Positions 54,325-63,953 of a stretch of 64,000 nt of DNA are shown here, piece by piece. Below the pieces are notes generated by a model. It did not search any database, was not told the origin of the DNA, and saw nothing but the letters and a program-made list of their open reading frames with translations. Origin of the DNA: Pseudoalteromonas sp. T1lg23B. Its GTDB lineage: Bacteria; Pseudomonadota; Gammaproteobacteria; Enterobacterales; Alteromonadaceae. The stretch is taken from contig NZ_PQBZ01000030.1 of assembly GCF_002964665.1 (NCBI RefSeq), positions 357,109 to 421,108 of the forward strand, read 5' to 3'. The position numbers were made by a program, and so were the translations under genes. Each line of letters starts with the position of its first letter. Within the stretch, counting starts at the first letter, position 1.

Positions 54325-56751
54325 GTGTTACCTATTGAAGCCGTTTTTGATCAGTTAGTTGCTCAGTTTCAGCAACATAATACCGTGTTACTTCAGGCGC
54401 CTCCTGGGGCAGGTAAATCGACTTGGTTGCCGCTTAATTTAGTGAAAAATAACCACTTTAAGCGGATCGTGATGTTAGAGCCTAGACGTCTAGCGGCGCG
54501 TAGTATTGCACAGTTTTTGGCACACCAACAAAACGAAGCGCTAGGTCACAGTATTGGCCTGAAAATTCGTAACGAAGTTGCGGTATCTGAGCATACAAGG
54601 CTGGAAATCGTTACAGAAGGCGTTTTAACAAAAATGCTACAATCAGATCCTGAATTGACTGGGATAGATTTGCTCATTTTTGATGAGTTTCACGAGCGTT
54701 CATTGGCAGCGGATACCGCACTGGCGTTTGCTTTAGAAACGCAGGCTGCATTTCGAGACGATCTTAAAATTCTGGTAATGTCAGCTACTTTAGACAGTGA
54801 GCGTTATCAAGCCTTTTTGGATTGTCCTGTGGTGGCATCCGATGGCCGCAGTTATCCAGTAAACGAGGTTTATCATCCCTTACGTGATGAATCAAAATGG
54901 CTAGAAGCCATGCCAGCTTTGGTCTTAAATGCTTTGCAACAGCAATCTGGTAGTGCCTTGGTGTTTTTACCGGGGAAAAAAGAAATTAACTTTTTATACC
55001 AAAACCTTGCAGGAAAAGTGGCTTCTGATACCCATGTTGTTACCTTGTTTGGTGAACAAGATAAAGCCACACAGCAAGCCGCAATTGCACCTCCAAAACA
55101 AGGACAGCGCAAAGTAGTGCTCACGACCAATGTGGCCGAGACCTCGCTGACCATTGAAGGAATTCGTATTGTGGTCGATAGTGGCAAACGCCGAGCGGCA
55201 CAATTTAATTTAAAAACCGGTGTAACTGAATTAGTGACGGTTTCAATCTCACGTTCATCAGCGGTGCAAAGGGCAGGGCGTGCTGGCAGGATAGAGCCGG
55301 GTGTGGTTTATCGACTTGGCTCACAGGAGCAGTTTGAGCGTAGAGACAAACACGATGTGCCAGAAATTTTAAGCTCAGATATTGCAGGTCTTGTTCTTGA
55401 AGCTAAGATTTGGGGCTCAGAGGTTGAGCAATTACCTTTGTTAGATGTGCCATCATCGGGTGCATTACAACAGGCAAGCCAGTTACTTAACATGCTTGAA
55501 GCGGTTGATGAGCTGGGTAAGGTGACGGAGCTTGGCCGTAAGATGCACCAATTTGGTACAGAGCCGCGTCTTGCTCATATGCTTTTAAAAGCAATGAAAC
55601 TAGAGCCAAGTAAGCTCGGTATCAGTCATTTGGCCTGTTATTTAGTCGCCTTGCTGGAGAGTCGAGTTGCAGTTTCGCCCGAGCTGAGAGTTGCGCTGCA
55701 AAGTCAGTTTGAAAGGCCACAAAAGTCATTTACTCAAGCGTTAAAACCTTGGCTAAAACGTTTAAAAGTCAGCGAGCGCGCAACGCTTCACTGTGAATAT
55801 TTGAGCTTACTTGTGGCACTGGCGTTTCCAGATAGGTTGGCGAAACGTCGAGGACAAGGTTTTGTGTTAGCCAATGGGGCAGGCGTGAATGCGCATGAAA
55901 CCCATTGGTTGGATTGCGACTATATCGCCATTGCGTCGCTCGGTGGACACAAAGGACAGCGCATCTTTAGCGCCACGGAGCTTAACCTATCACTACTACA
56001 AGCGTCACTTCCACACCTGTTTGTAGAAAAAGACATATGTGAGTTTGATGAAAAGTCAGAACGCTTTTTGCACGAACAGCGAGTGCAGCTAGGGGCATTG
56101 GTAATCGAGTCTAAGCCAAGCTCTAAAGCGCTCGATGTTGAGGCCAGAACTCAAGCTTGGTTGAATCTAGTCGCTAAGCACGGTTTGGCGTTGTTTAATG
56201 AATATCAGCAAGTACAACCGTTACTTAATCGCATGACGTTGGCACAGCGCTTTTATCCTCAGGAGTTTGAACAGTTAGACGAAGCAGCATTGTTACTGCG
56301 TATCGACGATTGGCTGGCACCATATTTAGGCAACGTGAAAAAGCTGGCTGAGTTAAAGAAGCTTGATTTGATGACCGCCGTGAAAGGTCTACTGGATTGG
56401 AGTCAACAACAACGGCTTGATGAAATTTTACCTAAGCGCATTCAAGTGCCCAGCGGCTCAAATATTAAAATTGAATACCCATTACAGGGACCCGCTAAGT
56501 TATCGGTTAGGATGCAAGAGGTATATGGCCTATTAGCCACTCCTGTTTTGTGCAATGGTAAGTTACCGCTATTGATGGAGCTGTTGTCTCCAGCCCACAG
56601 ACCACTACAGCTGACTCAGGATCTGGCTCATTTTTGGCAAACCAGCTATAAAGATGTACAAAAAGAGATGAAAGGGCGCTATCCCAAGCACTTTTGGCCC
56701 GATGATCCAGCAACAGCACACGCAACGAACAAAGTAAAAAGTAGAATGTAG
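54325..56751 (+). CDS. hrpB: ATP-dependent helicase HrpB
   Basis: An 808-residue DEAH-type helicase. Motif I is APPGAGKST, Ia LEPRRLAARSIA, II FDEFHERS, III VMSATLDS, and VI RAGRAGRIEPG. The C-terminal HrpB-specific region (KLPLLMELLSPAHRPLQLTQDLAHFWQTSYKDVQKEMKGRYPKHFWPDDP pattern) is intact. The start is GTG 54325. HrpB is a non-essential RNA helicase-like protein with no firm cellular task. Monocistronic. Confidence 0.94.
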   Translation: MLPIEAVFDQLVAQFQQHNTVLLQAPPGAGKSTWLPLNLVKNNHFKRIVMLEPRRLAARSIAQFLAHQQNEALGHSIGLKIRNEVAVSEHTRLEIVTEGVLTKMLQSDPELTGIDLLIFDEFHERSLAADTALAFALETQAAFRDDLKILVMSATLDSERYQAFLDCPVVASDGRSYPVNEVYHPLRDESKWLEAMPALVLNALQQQSGSALVFLPGKKEINFLYQNLAGKVASDTHVVTLFGEQDKATQQAAIAPPKQGQRKVVLTTNVAETSLTIEGIRIVVDSGKRRAAQFNLKTGVTELVTVSISRSSAVQRAGRAGRIEPGVVYRLGSQEQFERRDKHDVPEILSSDIAGLVLEAKIWGSEVEQLPLLDVPSSGALQQASQLLNMLEAVDELGKVTELGRKMHQFGTEPRLAHMLLKAMKLEPSKLGISHLACYLVALLESRVAVSPELRVALQSQFERPQKSFTQALKPWLKRLKVSERATLHCEYLSLLVALAFPDRLAKRRGQGFVLANGAGVNAHETHWLDCDYIAIASLGGHKGQRIFSATELNLSLLQASLPHLFVEKDICEFDEKSERFLHEQRVQLGALVIESKPSSKALDVEARTQAWLNLVAKHGLALFNEYQQVQPLLNRMTLAQRFYPQEFEQLDEAALLLRIDDWLAPYLGNVKKLAELKKLDLMTAVKGLLDWSQQQRLDEILPKRIQVPSGSNIKIEYPLQGPAKLSVRMQEVYGLLATPVLCNGKLPLLMELLSPAHRPLQLTQDLAHFWQTSYKDVQKEMKGRYPKHFWPDDPATAHATNKVKSRM

Positions 56752-56904
56752 CGGTAGTGAATAAATTTAAGGGGTGGTAGTTTAAACTTTGCGCTGTTTT
56801 TATCTCGTGATAGTTTAATTACGTATTCATATTACGGTGCGCCAGAAGTTAAGGGTTTTTCTCTTCAAGTAGAGATGGTCGCCATTTTATAGAGGTTCAA
56901 GGAC

Positions 56905-58098
56905 TTGATACTCACAAATAAGCAAGCACGGCCGCAAGCTATGTTACAACGAGCCGGTGCGCAGTCAAAATCAGCGAGCAAGGGCCGATATCTAGAAGAT
57001 AACCGAGCCACCTCTTCTGCGGGTAATACATTATTACAAGCGGCTGCAAATCAGCAGCCAATGCAACGCAAAACTGTGATTGAGAATATCGGTCAATCTT
57101 GTACTTATGGGCCTGCAAATAACGCACAGACCGTGACCGTTGGTCACACCATGAATGCATGGCTTGACCCCGCCGACCCAGTTAGGGGGCAAAGCGCCAG
57201 TGTTAATGCTTCGCAAGATGGCTTGATGGCGTGGATCAAAAGTGTTTATCCGCAGGCGAAAGGGCCTATGTCGGTGAAGGGGCATCTACTGAATGATAAC
57301 TTGGGCGGCACGGCGCTTGATAACAACCTATATCCCATCTCAAAAGGTGCCAATGGTAAACACCTATCAACCTCTGAGAACTATGTAAAAAATGCGCTTT
57401 GGAAACATAACACCGCTGTGAAGTACTCTGTTTCTGTATCAGGGTCTACCAATTATACCAGCGCTAATGCGAGCAACGCCAAAGCGACATTTCATGCCAC
57501 GGTCAGCCCGTGGAATGATGTGACCGACACGAGTAAGGTGGGGGCTACCGCTTATACAGCAAATATCACCTCAGATCTGGGTAGTCCTAAAATCAGAGAG
57601 GCAACTGATGGACAAGGTGCTGCCGTTGGGAATACTTCAGCGTATGGATTAAAGCCCAATCAAGAACCAGCAAAATCGGTGGGTGACCTATCCAATGATG
57701 AAAAGCAGCATCGAAAAGACCAACCAATCGGTTTGCAAATAGATTCACAGTCTGGGTATAAAGCGCTTGATGCCACATCGAGTGGTGACGACTCTGAGTC
57801 GGAAGTTTGGAGCAATGCTCGTGACAAACTCACCAATAATCCAGTTGAGTTTGTTGCAGAACATATGGATGATGCGACGAGAACCTTGGTGGATAGCGCT
57901 ATTGATACCTACCCTGATTTCGAAGATGCTCAGCATGCAGCGATGTATGGCGGAATCGATGAGTTCTTTTTGTCTGGGTTGCCGCAAATAGTGTCTTATG
58001 AAATAGAGTATGACGAGACGATTAAAGACTTACTGTTCGATGGTTTGATTGAATTCTTTAAACAAGAATATGAAGAAAGGCATAAAAAGGACACATAG
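56905..58098 (+). CDS. Probable nuclease-domain toxin with DUF4157/eCIS-like N-terminus
   Basis: A 397-residue protein without a signal peptide. TTG 56905 with AGAGG nine bases upstream is the likely start; ATG 56941 is an alternative. The N-terminal part has RYLEDNRATSSAGNTLLQ and QQPMQRKTVIEN, like the FVDNRPxAxxQRKLQ pattern common at the start of DUF4157 and eCIS-associated proteins. A middle domain (about 80-200) holds KGHLLNDNLGGTALDNNLYPISKGAN and a following H and YVKNALW, the layout of DNA/RNA non-specific endonuclease-like toxin domains. The C-terminal 200 residues are acidic and unassigned. No immunity gene is evident. Activity is inferred only. Confidence 0.6.
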   Translation: MILTNKQARPQAMLQRAGAQSKSASKGRYLEDNRATSSAGNTLLQAAANQQPMQRKTVIENIGQSCTYGPANNAQTVTVGHTMNAWLDPADPVRGQSASVNASQDGLMAWIKSVYPQAKGPMSVKGHLLNDNLGGTALDNNLYPISKGANGKHLSTSENYVKNALWKHNTAVKYSVSVSGSTNYTSANASNAKATFHATVSPWNDVTDTSKVGATAYTANITSDLGSPKIREATDGQGAAVGNTSAYGLKPNQEPAKSVGDLSNDEKQHRKDQPIGLQIDSQSGYKALDATSSGDDSESEVWSNARDKLTNNPVEFVAEHMDDATRTLVDSAIDTYPDFEDAQHAAMYGGIDEFFLSGLPQIVSYEIEYDETIKDLLFDGLIEFFKQEYEERHKKDT

Positions 58099-58339
58099 GG
58101 TTTGGTATGTTCTATCCATGAAATAAGCTGGATAATAGTGAAGTGGCTCCGATAACTAATTAGTTAAGAGTGCGAATTAAGGTATTAAAACACCTGAAAA
58201 ATGATGAAAAAATTTAAATATGCCATACAGCACCATAAGTGCATTGTTTAGTGACAATTGTGAAATAAAGTGCAACTTCTACTCTTGCTTTGTTATTATA
58301 CCTAAATTAGGACCTGTGTAAATTTAGGAAGAAAATACA

Positions 58340-61204
58340 ATGTTGAATACTTTCGGGGCTAAGGTTGTCATACCCGTTCTACTAAGCATGATAATACTAG
58401 GCTGTGGGGGAGGAGGAAGCGATACCCCTCCCGTGAATTCTGAACAAAACTCATCAAATGGTGGCTCTGAAGTGACTCAGCCACCAGAGCCTGCACCTGA
58501 GCCTGAACCTTCGCCCGAGCCTGAACCTTCGCCCGAGCCTGAACCTTCGCCCGAGCCTGAACCTTCGCCCGAGCCTGAACCTTCGCCCGAGCCTGAGCCT
58601 GAGCCTTCGCCCGAGCCCGAACCCGATAATGAAAGCCCAGTGATTGGTGAGATGGCTGATGTATCTGTGGTATCAGGTGCTGATGTAGTAATTGAACCAC
58701 AAGTGAGTGATGATGGGAGCATAGTGAGTTACTCATGGTCTCAGACATCAGGTGTCACTGTTACAGTGCAAGACTTAAGTAGCACGACCTTGCGTTTTAC
58801 AGCGCCTATTGTAAGTGAAGAAACAATACTGACTTTTGAACTGCAAGTAACGGACAATAACGGTGCTATAACGTCGTCAAGTGTTCGTATTAGTGTTGCT
58901 GCCCAAGAGAATGGCTCAGAGATAAACTTCGCTGATACTGAACTTGCAAGGTGCTTTGCAGCGCAATCGGGAGATATACAAACACAAACACTTGAATGCG
59001 AGGGCTATCGAATCAAAACTCTGGAAGGTATTTCTGCGCTCTCTAATTTAAAACGTTTAGTTATTAAAAATGCAGCGCTTGAAAGTGTAACCGGTCTAAA
59101 TGAACTATCACAACTCGAGGTGCTGCACCTCGATGAAGCTTTTCCTGTAGAAATGAGCAGTTTTAATAATGTATTAGAACAGTTGACTGGGCTCAAGGAA
59201 TTTGTTCTAACCACGCCACACAAGAGCATTGTTTCCAAACTAGACTTTACTGGCCTGACTGAGCTTGAGTCTTTAAGTATCACGGATAACTCCACATCGT
59301 CCTACAGCTCACGGATTGATCTATCTCCTATTGATGTAGCCAATATGAAAGACTTGTACCTTGAAAACGTTGGCATTTACAGCATGAAGGGCACTTTGTT
59401 GCAAATGGTAAACCTTGAGTCATTAATACTCAAAAGAGCAAGGTATTCGGTAATGCGTACGACCGCTTTTTTAGAGAATATGAGCAAGTTGAAGCGATTA
59501 GAACTACAAGATTTTGGTGTATATGTTGGCGAAGAGATAGGTAAGCTGCCACAGCTCGAAAGGTTAACTTTGAATGAAACAAATATTGATGATTTATCGT
59601 TTATTTCACAGCTCGATACATTGACTGCGCTCACTATTTCAGAGCATGATTATGAAGACTTTGATTTTAATTGGCTAATTTCACCATCGCTAAAAGAGTT
59701 GTCACTCAGTGAGTTAGGCCTACTTAATGTTGAAAAACTGAGCAGCCTTACAGGGCTTGAGACGTTAGCTATTAAAACAGAGTCAAACTCCGTCGAGTTA
59801 CCAGAGTTGTCTGCATTGACAAGCCTTGTGAACTTAAATCTAACAGGGTGGAGCCGTTTCCATAATCATGTATGGCTGGATACGCTCCCAAGGAGTGTGG
59901 AAAATTTGAATGTGCGGGGTATAGATGAGAGTGAAGAAGTTGCAAAAATGATAGCAAATCTATCAAATTTGAAAAACTTAACCGTTTCTATGCGTTCTCC
60001 AAGTAACTTAATTGCGCAATTAGCAGGCCATACGCAGCTAGAAAAACTAACCTTGTTAGGTGGTCAATACCATGGTGAACAGCTTGTATTACCTAATCTA
60101 AAAGAGCTTAACATTAGAGCGAGCGCTAGCGCAGGGTTTCCTGATATTGCTTCGTTGCCTAAGCTTGAATCGTTAAATCTATCTGATTATAAGATGTTAA
60201 CCACACTTGAAAATTTAAGTGTAAATAGCAACTTAAAGAGTGTTTCATTGTCTGGACTGGAATCTTTAACAAATTTGGATTATTTGGAACAGTTACCGCA
60301 ATTACAGGCGTTACACCTAAATAATTTGCAAGCGATAGAAGATTTTGAACAGGTCGGTAAGCTGACATCACTCACCGATCTGAAAGTGGAGTTCTCTAAC
60401 GCTTATGATATGAGTCCAATAGCAAACTTGACTTTGTTAGAAAACCTCTATCTGCGACAGTTTAAGTACTATCTTGACCTAGACAGTCTGATTGATATGA
60501 GTAGCCTCGACAGATTAAGCTTGAGCTCTGTTAAGGCGAGTTGTGACGATGTGGATAAGTTGTCTCCTATAAGGGTTAGTATGGAGTATGAAAGTTGTTG
60601 GCAAGATGCGGTAGAGCCCAATTTAATTCCAGATCCCGTGCTAAAAGCATGTGTGATAAAAAGCATCCGCAGTGAGCGAACAAGAGTTGGTATTATTGAT
60701 TGCGAGGGTGATATTCAATCCTTAGCAGGGTTAGAACAGCTGACAGGGTTAACGATTCTTAGTATGTCTAATGTCCACATGAATATATTAAGTGATGATG
60801 TTTTGGCGAGCCTTACCACGTTAGAGACCGTTTTCATAAAGCAGCCATTAAGCACTGCCGTAACTAACTCACAATTACATGAAAACTTGATTAATTTTAT
60901 GGTCGTCGATACGGATGAAGGAATGTCGGTTAATGTTGAGCAGTTAAAGATTCCAAGCAAAGTAAACCTTATTAATTTCTCAAATACGCGATTGGTGAAT
61001 TTTGCTGCATTGGCCTCGAATACACGTCTACAAGAGTTGAATTTAGAAAATAGTGATGTATCAGATATCAGTGCGCTATATTCTTTAAAACAACTAAGTA
61101 CGCTTAATTTGATCGGCAATAACCGTGTAAACTGTGAGCAAATCGATGAACTAAAAGCGTTAAACTCAGGTATAAATATCTCCTTACCTTATCAGTGTTG
61201 GTAA
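58340..61204 (+). CDS. Leucine-rich-repeat lipoprotein with PEPEPS stalk
   Basis: A 954-residue surface lipoprotein. The lipobox is ILGC with Cys 22, followed by GGGG. A Pro-Glu-Ser stalk (about 45-95) leads to a PKD/cadherin-like beta domain (about 97-190: [28 protein letters not shown]). Then come SDS22-type LRRs (about 195-770) and, after a second cap-like segment ([12 protein letters not shown]...[14 protein letters not shown]), a shorter LRR array to the end. The first array starts with a matching cap ([13 protein letters not shown]...[15 protein letters not shown]), so the cap-LRR unit is duplicated. A binding or adhesion role is inferred from the LRR fold. Confidence 0.85.
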   Translation: MLNTFGAKVVIPVLLSMIILGCGGGGSDTPPVNSEQNSSNGGSEVTQPPEPAPEPEPSPEPEPSPEPEPSPEPEPSPEPEPSPEPEPEPSPEPEPDNESPVIGEMADVSVVSGADVVIEPQVSDDGSIVSYSWSQTSGVTVTVQDLSSTTLRFTAPIVSEETILTFELQVTDNNGAITSSSVRISVAAQENGSEINFADTELARCFAAQSGDIQTQTLECEGYRIKTLEGISALSNLKRLVIKNAALESVTGLNELSQLEVLHLDEAFPVEMSSFNNVLEQLTGLKEFVLTTPHKSIVSKLDFTGLTELESLSITDNSTSSYSSRIDLSPIDVANMKDLYLENVGIYSMKGTLLQMVNLESLILKRARYSVMRTTAFLENMSKLKRLELQDFGVYVGEEIGKLPQLERLTLNETNIDDLSFISQLDTLTALTISEHDYEDFDFNWLISPSLKELSLSELGLLNVEKLSSLTGLETLAIKTESNSVELPELSALTSLVNLNLTGWSRFHNHVWLDTLPRSVENLNVRGIDESEEVAKMIANLSNLKNLTVSMRSPSNLIAQLAGHTQLEKLTLLGGQYHGEQLVLPNLKELNIRASASAGFPDIASLPKLESLNLSDYKMLTTLENLSVNSNLKSVSLSGLESLTNLDYLEQLPQLQALHLNNLQAIEDFEQVGKLTSLTDLKVEFSNAYDMSPIANLTLLENLYLRQFKYYLDLDSLIDMSSLDRLSLSSVKASCDDVDKLSPIRVSMEYESCWQDAVEPNLIPDPVLKACVIKSIRSERTRVGIIDCEGDIQSLAGLEQLTGLTILSMSNVHMNILSDDVLASLTTLETVFIKQPLSTAVTNSQLHENLINFMVVDTDEGMSVNVEQLKIPSKVNLINFSNTRLVNFAALASNTRLQELNLENSDVSDISALYSLKQLSTLNLIGNNRVNCEQIDELKALNSGINISLPYQCW
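58499..58588. repeat. 18-bp tandem repeat encoding PEPEPS-type stalk
   Basis: Five perfect copies of GAGCCTGAACCTTCGCCC, then a 24-bp variant and a degenerate copy. The period keeps the reading frame, so copy number can vary without breaking the LRR protein. Confidence 0.95.
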
Positions 61205-61508
61205 ATCTAGGTACAGCTTCATCTTAATGATGGTGAAGCTGTATTACTTCTTCCTCACAATGGCGCAATGACAAATATTTCTCGTTAAATATGTCTAGCG
61301 CTGTCATTTTAGATACGCATGACAAAATTTCAATATAATAAATAACTTAAAAAACAACAGGCTAAAAAGAGTAGAAAAATATTCAAGCAAATGGTCTTGA
61401 GTTCTGTTGCTAATTTAAACACAGTGTTTAATTGATGAACGTTGTTGAATAATCACGCGTTTATCACTATGCAAATACTTATTTCAATAATTAACAACAG
61501 GAAACAAC
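61205..61508. promoter_or_regulatory. Upstream region of the orphan peptide, with 17-bp palindrome
   Basis: About 300 A/T-rich bases between the LRR gene and the peptide gene. A perfect palindrome TTAAACACAGTGTTTAA lies at 61415-61431, some 80 bases before the peptide start; an operator is the simplest reading. No other gene was seen. Confidence 0.5.
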
Positions 61509-61667
61509 ATGAAACTTAAAAAAGTAAAATTAAAAGCGCTAAGCACAGACAAAAACTTAAATGCAAAACAAACCAAAGAAATCGCTGGCGGTACTTTCGC
61601 TTACAGCAAAGATTATGGTGCTTGCCACACAGGCGCTGCATATTGCCCAACAGCATATGTTTGCTAG
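61509..61667 (+). CDS. 52-residue double-glycine-leader peptide, putative RiPP/bacteriocin precursor
   Basis: A small gene with AGGA seven bases before ATG 61509. The first 28 residues form a basic leader (MKLKKVKLKALSTD, then NLNAKQTKEIAGG) that ends in Gly-Gly, with Leu at -12 and Ile at -4 as in peptides cut by C39-type peptidase transporters. The 24-residue core has three Cys (39, 46, 52), four Ser/Thr (29, 33, 41, 48) and several Tyr and Gly. That composition fits a lanthipeptide, a disulfide bacteriocin or another modified peptide. No modification enzyme, transporter or immunity gene is in the window, so the product class is open. A 7-bp inverted repeat (61700-61706 with 61713-61719) lies downstream. 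Confidence 0.65.
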   Translation: MKLKKVKLKALSTDKNLNAKQTKEIAGGTFAYSKDYGACHTGAAYCPTAYVC

Positions 61668-61711
61668 AGTAAATCTCTAGCAAGACAAATAGGTGATGCC
61701 AAGGTGTACAT

Positions 61712-62008
61712 TCACCTTGTAGATTGAAGCAGCTCCCTTGGCTTGTTGTTATTGGCTGTGGATATTGCATCACCACCCACATAGCTCGGTGACAGTGATT
61801 TGTTTCCGTCTCTGAGATAACCACTTTCTTTCTGGCTAAAAGTGATCTTCCTATGCCTACATTCAATTGTAATCAATACTGGACTTGAACCTTGGAAGTA
61901 CCGAATTGAAGCATCAACTTCTCTTTGTTGTTTCGTAATCAAATCTGTAATGCGATCCGATGACTCTATCACAGCACCTTTAGGTGCATGAAAAGGGAAA
62001 ATAACTTT
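61712..62008 (-). pseudogene. Remnant of Mrr-like restriction-endonuclease-fold gene
   Basis: The minus strand reads PKGAVIESSDRITDL, then KQQREVDASIRY and PVLITIECRHRK (about 62008-61847), the pattern of the first half of Mrr-type REase-fold proteins, with the active-site D and E-C-K/R positions in REVD and IECR. The expected continuation is missing and an unrelated tail runs to a stop at 61712. No start or upstream half is found. It lies just downstream of tRNA-Pro, a common insertion site, so it is probably a leftover of a lost island. Confidence 0.45.
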
Positions 62009-62108
62009 AGATAAATATAGTACGATACAACGTAAATTATTGCAGAAATTAAGGACGAAAAACAGGACGAGTAATTGATATAACTTATTGAATAGGGTAA
62101 GGAAAAGC

Positions 62109-62185
62109 TGGTCGGCATAGCAGGATTTGAACCTGCGACCCCTGACACCCCATGACAGTGCGCTACCAAGCTGCGCTATATGCCG
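62109..62185 (-). tRNA. tRNA-Pro (anticodon GGG)
   Basis: A 77-base cloverleaf. The acceptor arms CGGCATA and TATGCCG pair, the D-arm is GCGCAGCTTGGTAGCGC, the anticodon loop is ATGGGGT with GGG, the T-arm is GCAGG-TTCAAAT-CCTGC, and CCA is encoded. It closely follows the form of E. coli proL. Confidence 0.96.
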
Positions 62186-62311
62186 ACTTGGGTGTAACTA
62201 TACGGATATTTTTTTGAAAGGCAATAAGTAGTTGGTTTGTTTGGACATTAAATGAGCTTGTTAGAGTGTAACTGCCTGCTAAACAAGCAGTCACACTTTG
62301 TATTGCCTAGA

Positions 62312-63730
62312 TTACTTAAACCAAATGCCTTCTGGCAGGGTCTTTTTAATCTCAGGATGTTGGTTTGCATCAAACACAGGGGTTTTGCCAGATTTAAGTT
62401 GTTGGTTGTAATCTTTATATAGCCAGATAACCGAGCCTGAGAGCATAAACAGTGCAACCACGTTCACGATTGCCATCAAGCCCATAGACACATCGGCCAT
62501 GGTCCAGATAACACCTAGCTCACCGACTGAACCAAACATCACCATTCCCAGCACACATAAACGGAAAACCAACATGCCGTGCTTATGATTGTGTTCTAAG
62601 AACATCAAGTTGGTTTCGGCATATGAGTAGTTTGCCACGATAGAGGTAAACGCAAAGAACAGGATGGCGATGGCAATAAAGGTCGCGCCCCATTCACCCA
62701 CATGCTCAACCAATGCAGCTTGGGTTAGTGCTATGCCTGTTACGCCGGATTCTGGCACCAGCTGATTTGATAAGAGAATAAGAGCGGCTGTAGCAGAACA
62801 GATCACCACGGTATCTACGAATACACCGAGCATTTGCACATAGCCTTGTGAAGCAGGGTGGTTAGGGTTAGGTGTGGCGGTTGCTGCGGCATTGGCAGCA
62901 CTACCCATTCCCGCTTCATTTGAAAACAGGCCTCTCTTAATACCTTGGATCATGGCCTGCATCACTGCGTAGCCAATGGCACCTGCACCTGCTTGCTCTA
63001 TACCAAATGCGCTATAGATGATTTGCATAAATACATCTGGAAGCAAATCGTAGTTAATGGCACTTATATAGATAGCAACAAGCAGATAAGCGAGCGCCAT
63101 AAATGGTACTACTAGTTCCGCAAAGCGAGAGATAGTCTTCAAGCCCCCAAAAATAATAAAGGCGGAGCCAACAACTAAAACACCAGCCATAACATATTTT
63201 GGTACATCAAAGGCAACTTCAAACGCGGCGGTAATTGAGTTGGCCTGTACGGCGTTAAACACTAAACCGAAAGCTAAGATCAAACATAGCGAGAACAAAA
63301 CGCCCATCCAGCGTTTACCCAAACCATATTCCATATAATAAGCAGGACCACCTCGATAGTTACCATCTTCATCTTTAGTTTTGTAAAGTTGAGCGAGGGT
63401 ACTTTCGGCGAAGCTAGTGGCCATGCCAATTAAAGCGATAAGCCACATCCAGAAAATTGCACCTGCGCCACCTAAATAAAGTGCAACCGCAACACCTGCC
63501 ATGTTGCCCGTACCGACACGGGCGGCCAGTGATGTACAAAATGCCTGGAAAGAAGAGATCCCATCATCGGCGCCACTGCGGCTATTTGCCATCACTTTAA
63601 CCATATAAGGGAATTGTCGAAATTGAATAAAGCCCAAACGGAGCGTAAAGAATAAACCTGCTGCTATTAATAGATAGATGAGAACGTGTCCCCAAAGCAA
63701 TCCACTAACAAAGTTTAATATATCAGCCAT
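62312..63730 (-). CDS. AGCS-family sodium:alanine/glycine symporter
   Basis: A 472-residue symporter of normal family length. It has FQAFCTSLAARVGTGNMAGVAVALYLGGAGAIFWMWLIALIG, the GNYRGGPAYYMEYGLG loop and [22 protein letters not shown]. No glycine riboswitch was recognised upstream. It differs from the copy at 12657 in lacking the extra hydrophilic domain, so the two are diverged paralogues with perhaps different substrates. It is transcribed toward tRNA-Pro. Confidence 0.93.
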   Translation of the reverse strand: MADILNFVSGLLWGHVLIYLLIAAGLFFTLRLGFIQFRQFPYMVKVMANSRSGADDGISSFQAFCTSLAARVGTGNMAGVAVALYLGGAGAIFWMWLIALIGMATSFAESTLAQLYKTKDEDGNYRGGPAYYMEYGLGKRWMGVLFSLCLILAFGLVFNAVQANSITAAFEVAFDVPKYVMAGVLVVGSAFIIFGGLKTISRFAELVVPFMALAYLLVAIYISAINYDLLPDVFMQIIYSAFGIEQAGAGAIGYAVMQAMIQGIKRGLFSNEAGMGSAANAAATATPNPNHPASQGYVQMLGVFVDTVVICSATAALILLSNQLVPESGVTGIALTQAALVEHVGEWGATFIAIAILFFAFTSIVANYSYAETNLMFLEHNHKHGMLVFRLCVLGMVMFGSVGELGVIWTMADVSMGLMAIVNVVALFMLSGSVIWLYKDYNQQLKSGKTPVFDANQHPEIKKTLPEGIWFK

Positions 63731-63827
63731 AACTACAGAGCCTACTTATTATATGAACGAGTAAATCAGGGCGGCTAATCTACCACATATATATAGAAGA
63801 GTCTTTTCAAAGGTCATTGCAGGGTGG

Positions 63828-63851
63828 TTATCCACAGAGTTTTGTGGGTAA
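63828..63851. repeat. Inverted pair of DnaA-box-like 9-mers
   Basis: TTATCCACA (63828-63836) matches the DnaA box consensus; TGTGGGTAA (63843-63851) is its complement with one change. They lie about 75 bases before the rrn-type -35. Confidence 0.5.
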
Positions 63852-63925
63852 CTTGTGTGCTGCTAGTGTGTAAATGTGTATAGGTAAAAAGGACTAAAAA
63901 AAGTGTGATTTTCCTCAAAAACCGC

Positions 63926-63953
63926 TTGCGCTTTTTATTCGCAGCCCTATAAT
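63926..63953 (+). promoter_or_regulatory. rRNA-type promoter (P1) reading out of the window
   Basis: TTGCGC (63926-63931) and TATAAT (63948-63953) are 16 bases apart, the short spacing usual for rrn P1. A GC-rich discriminator GCGACCCC and an A/T-rich UP-like stretch (about 63887-63922) surround it. The leader after it (CACTGACACGG) resembles rRNA operon leaders of this group. A 16S rRNA gene probably begins just outside. Confidence 0.75.

Noticed and set aside
58499..58588. CRISPR-like repeat
   Set aside because: The 18-bp units adjoin without spacers and encode a protein stalk.
58368..58748. Minus-strand frames rich in Arg/Ala or Gly/Ser opposite the LRR gene
   Set aside because: They are mirror images of the PEPEPS repeat and have no start signals.
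61516..61866. Minus-strand frame overlapping the small peptide gene
   Set aside because: No family features; it is a shadow of the peptide gene and of the endonuclease remnant in another frame.
63731..63828. Glycine riboswitch before the AGCS symporter
   Set aside because: No glycine-aptamer core was found upstream of either AGCS gene or the NSS gene.
63828..63851. Replication origin
   Set aside because: Only one consensus DnaA box and one near-copy are seen, with no dnaA, dnaN or mnmG nearby.
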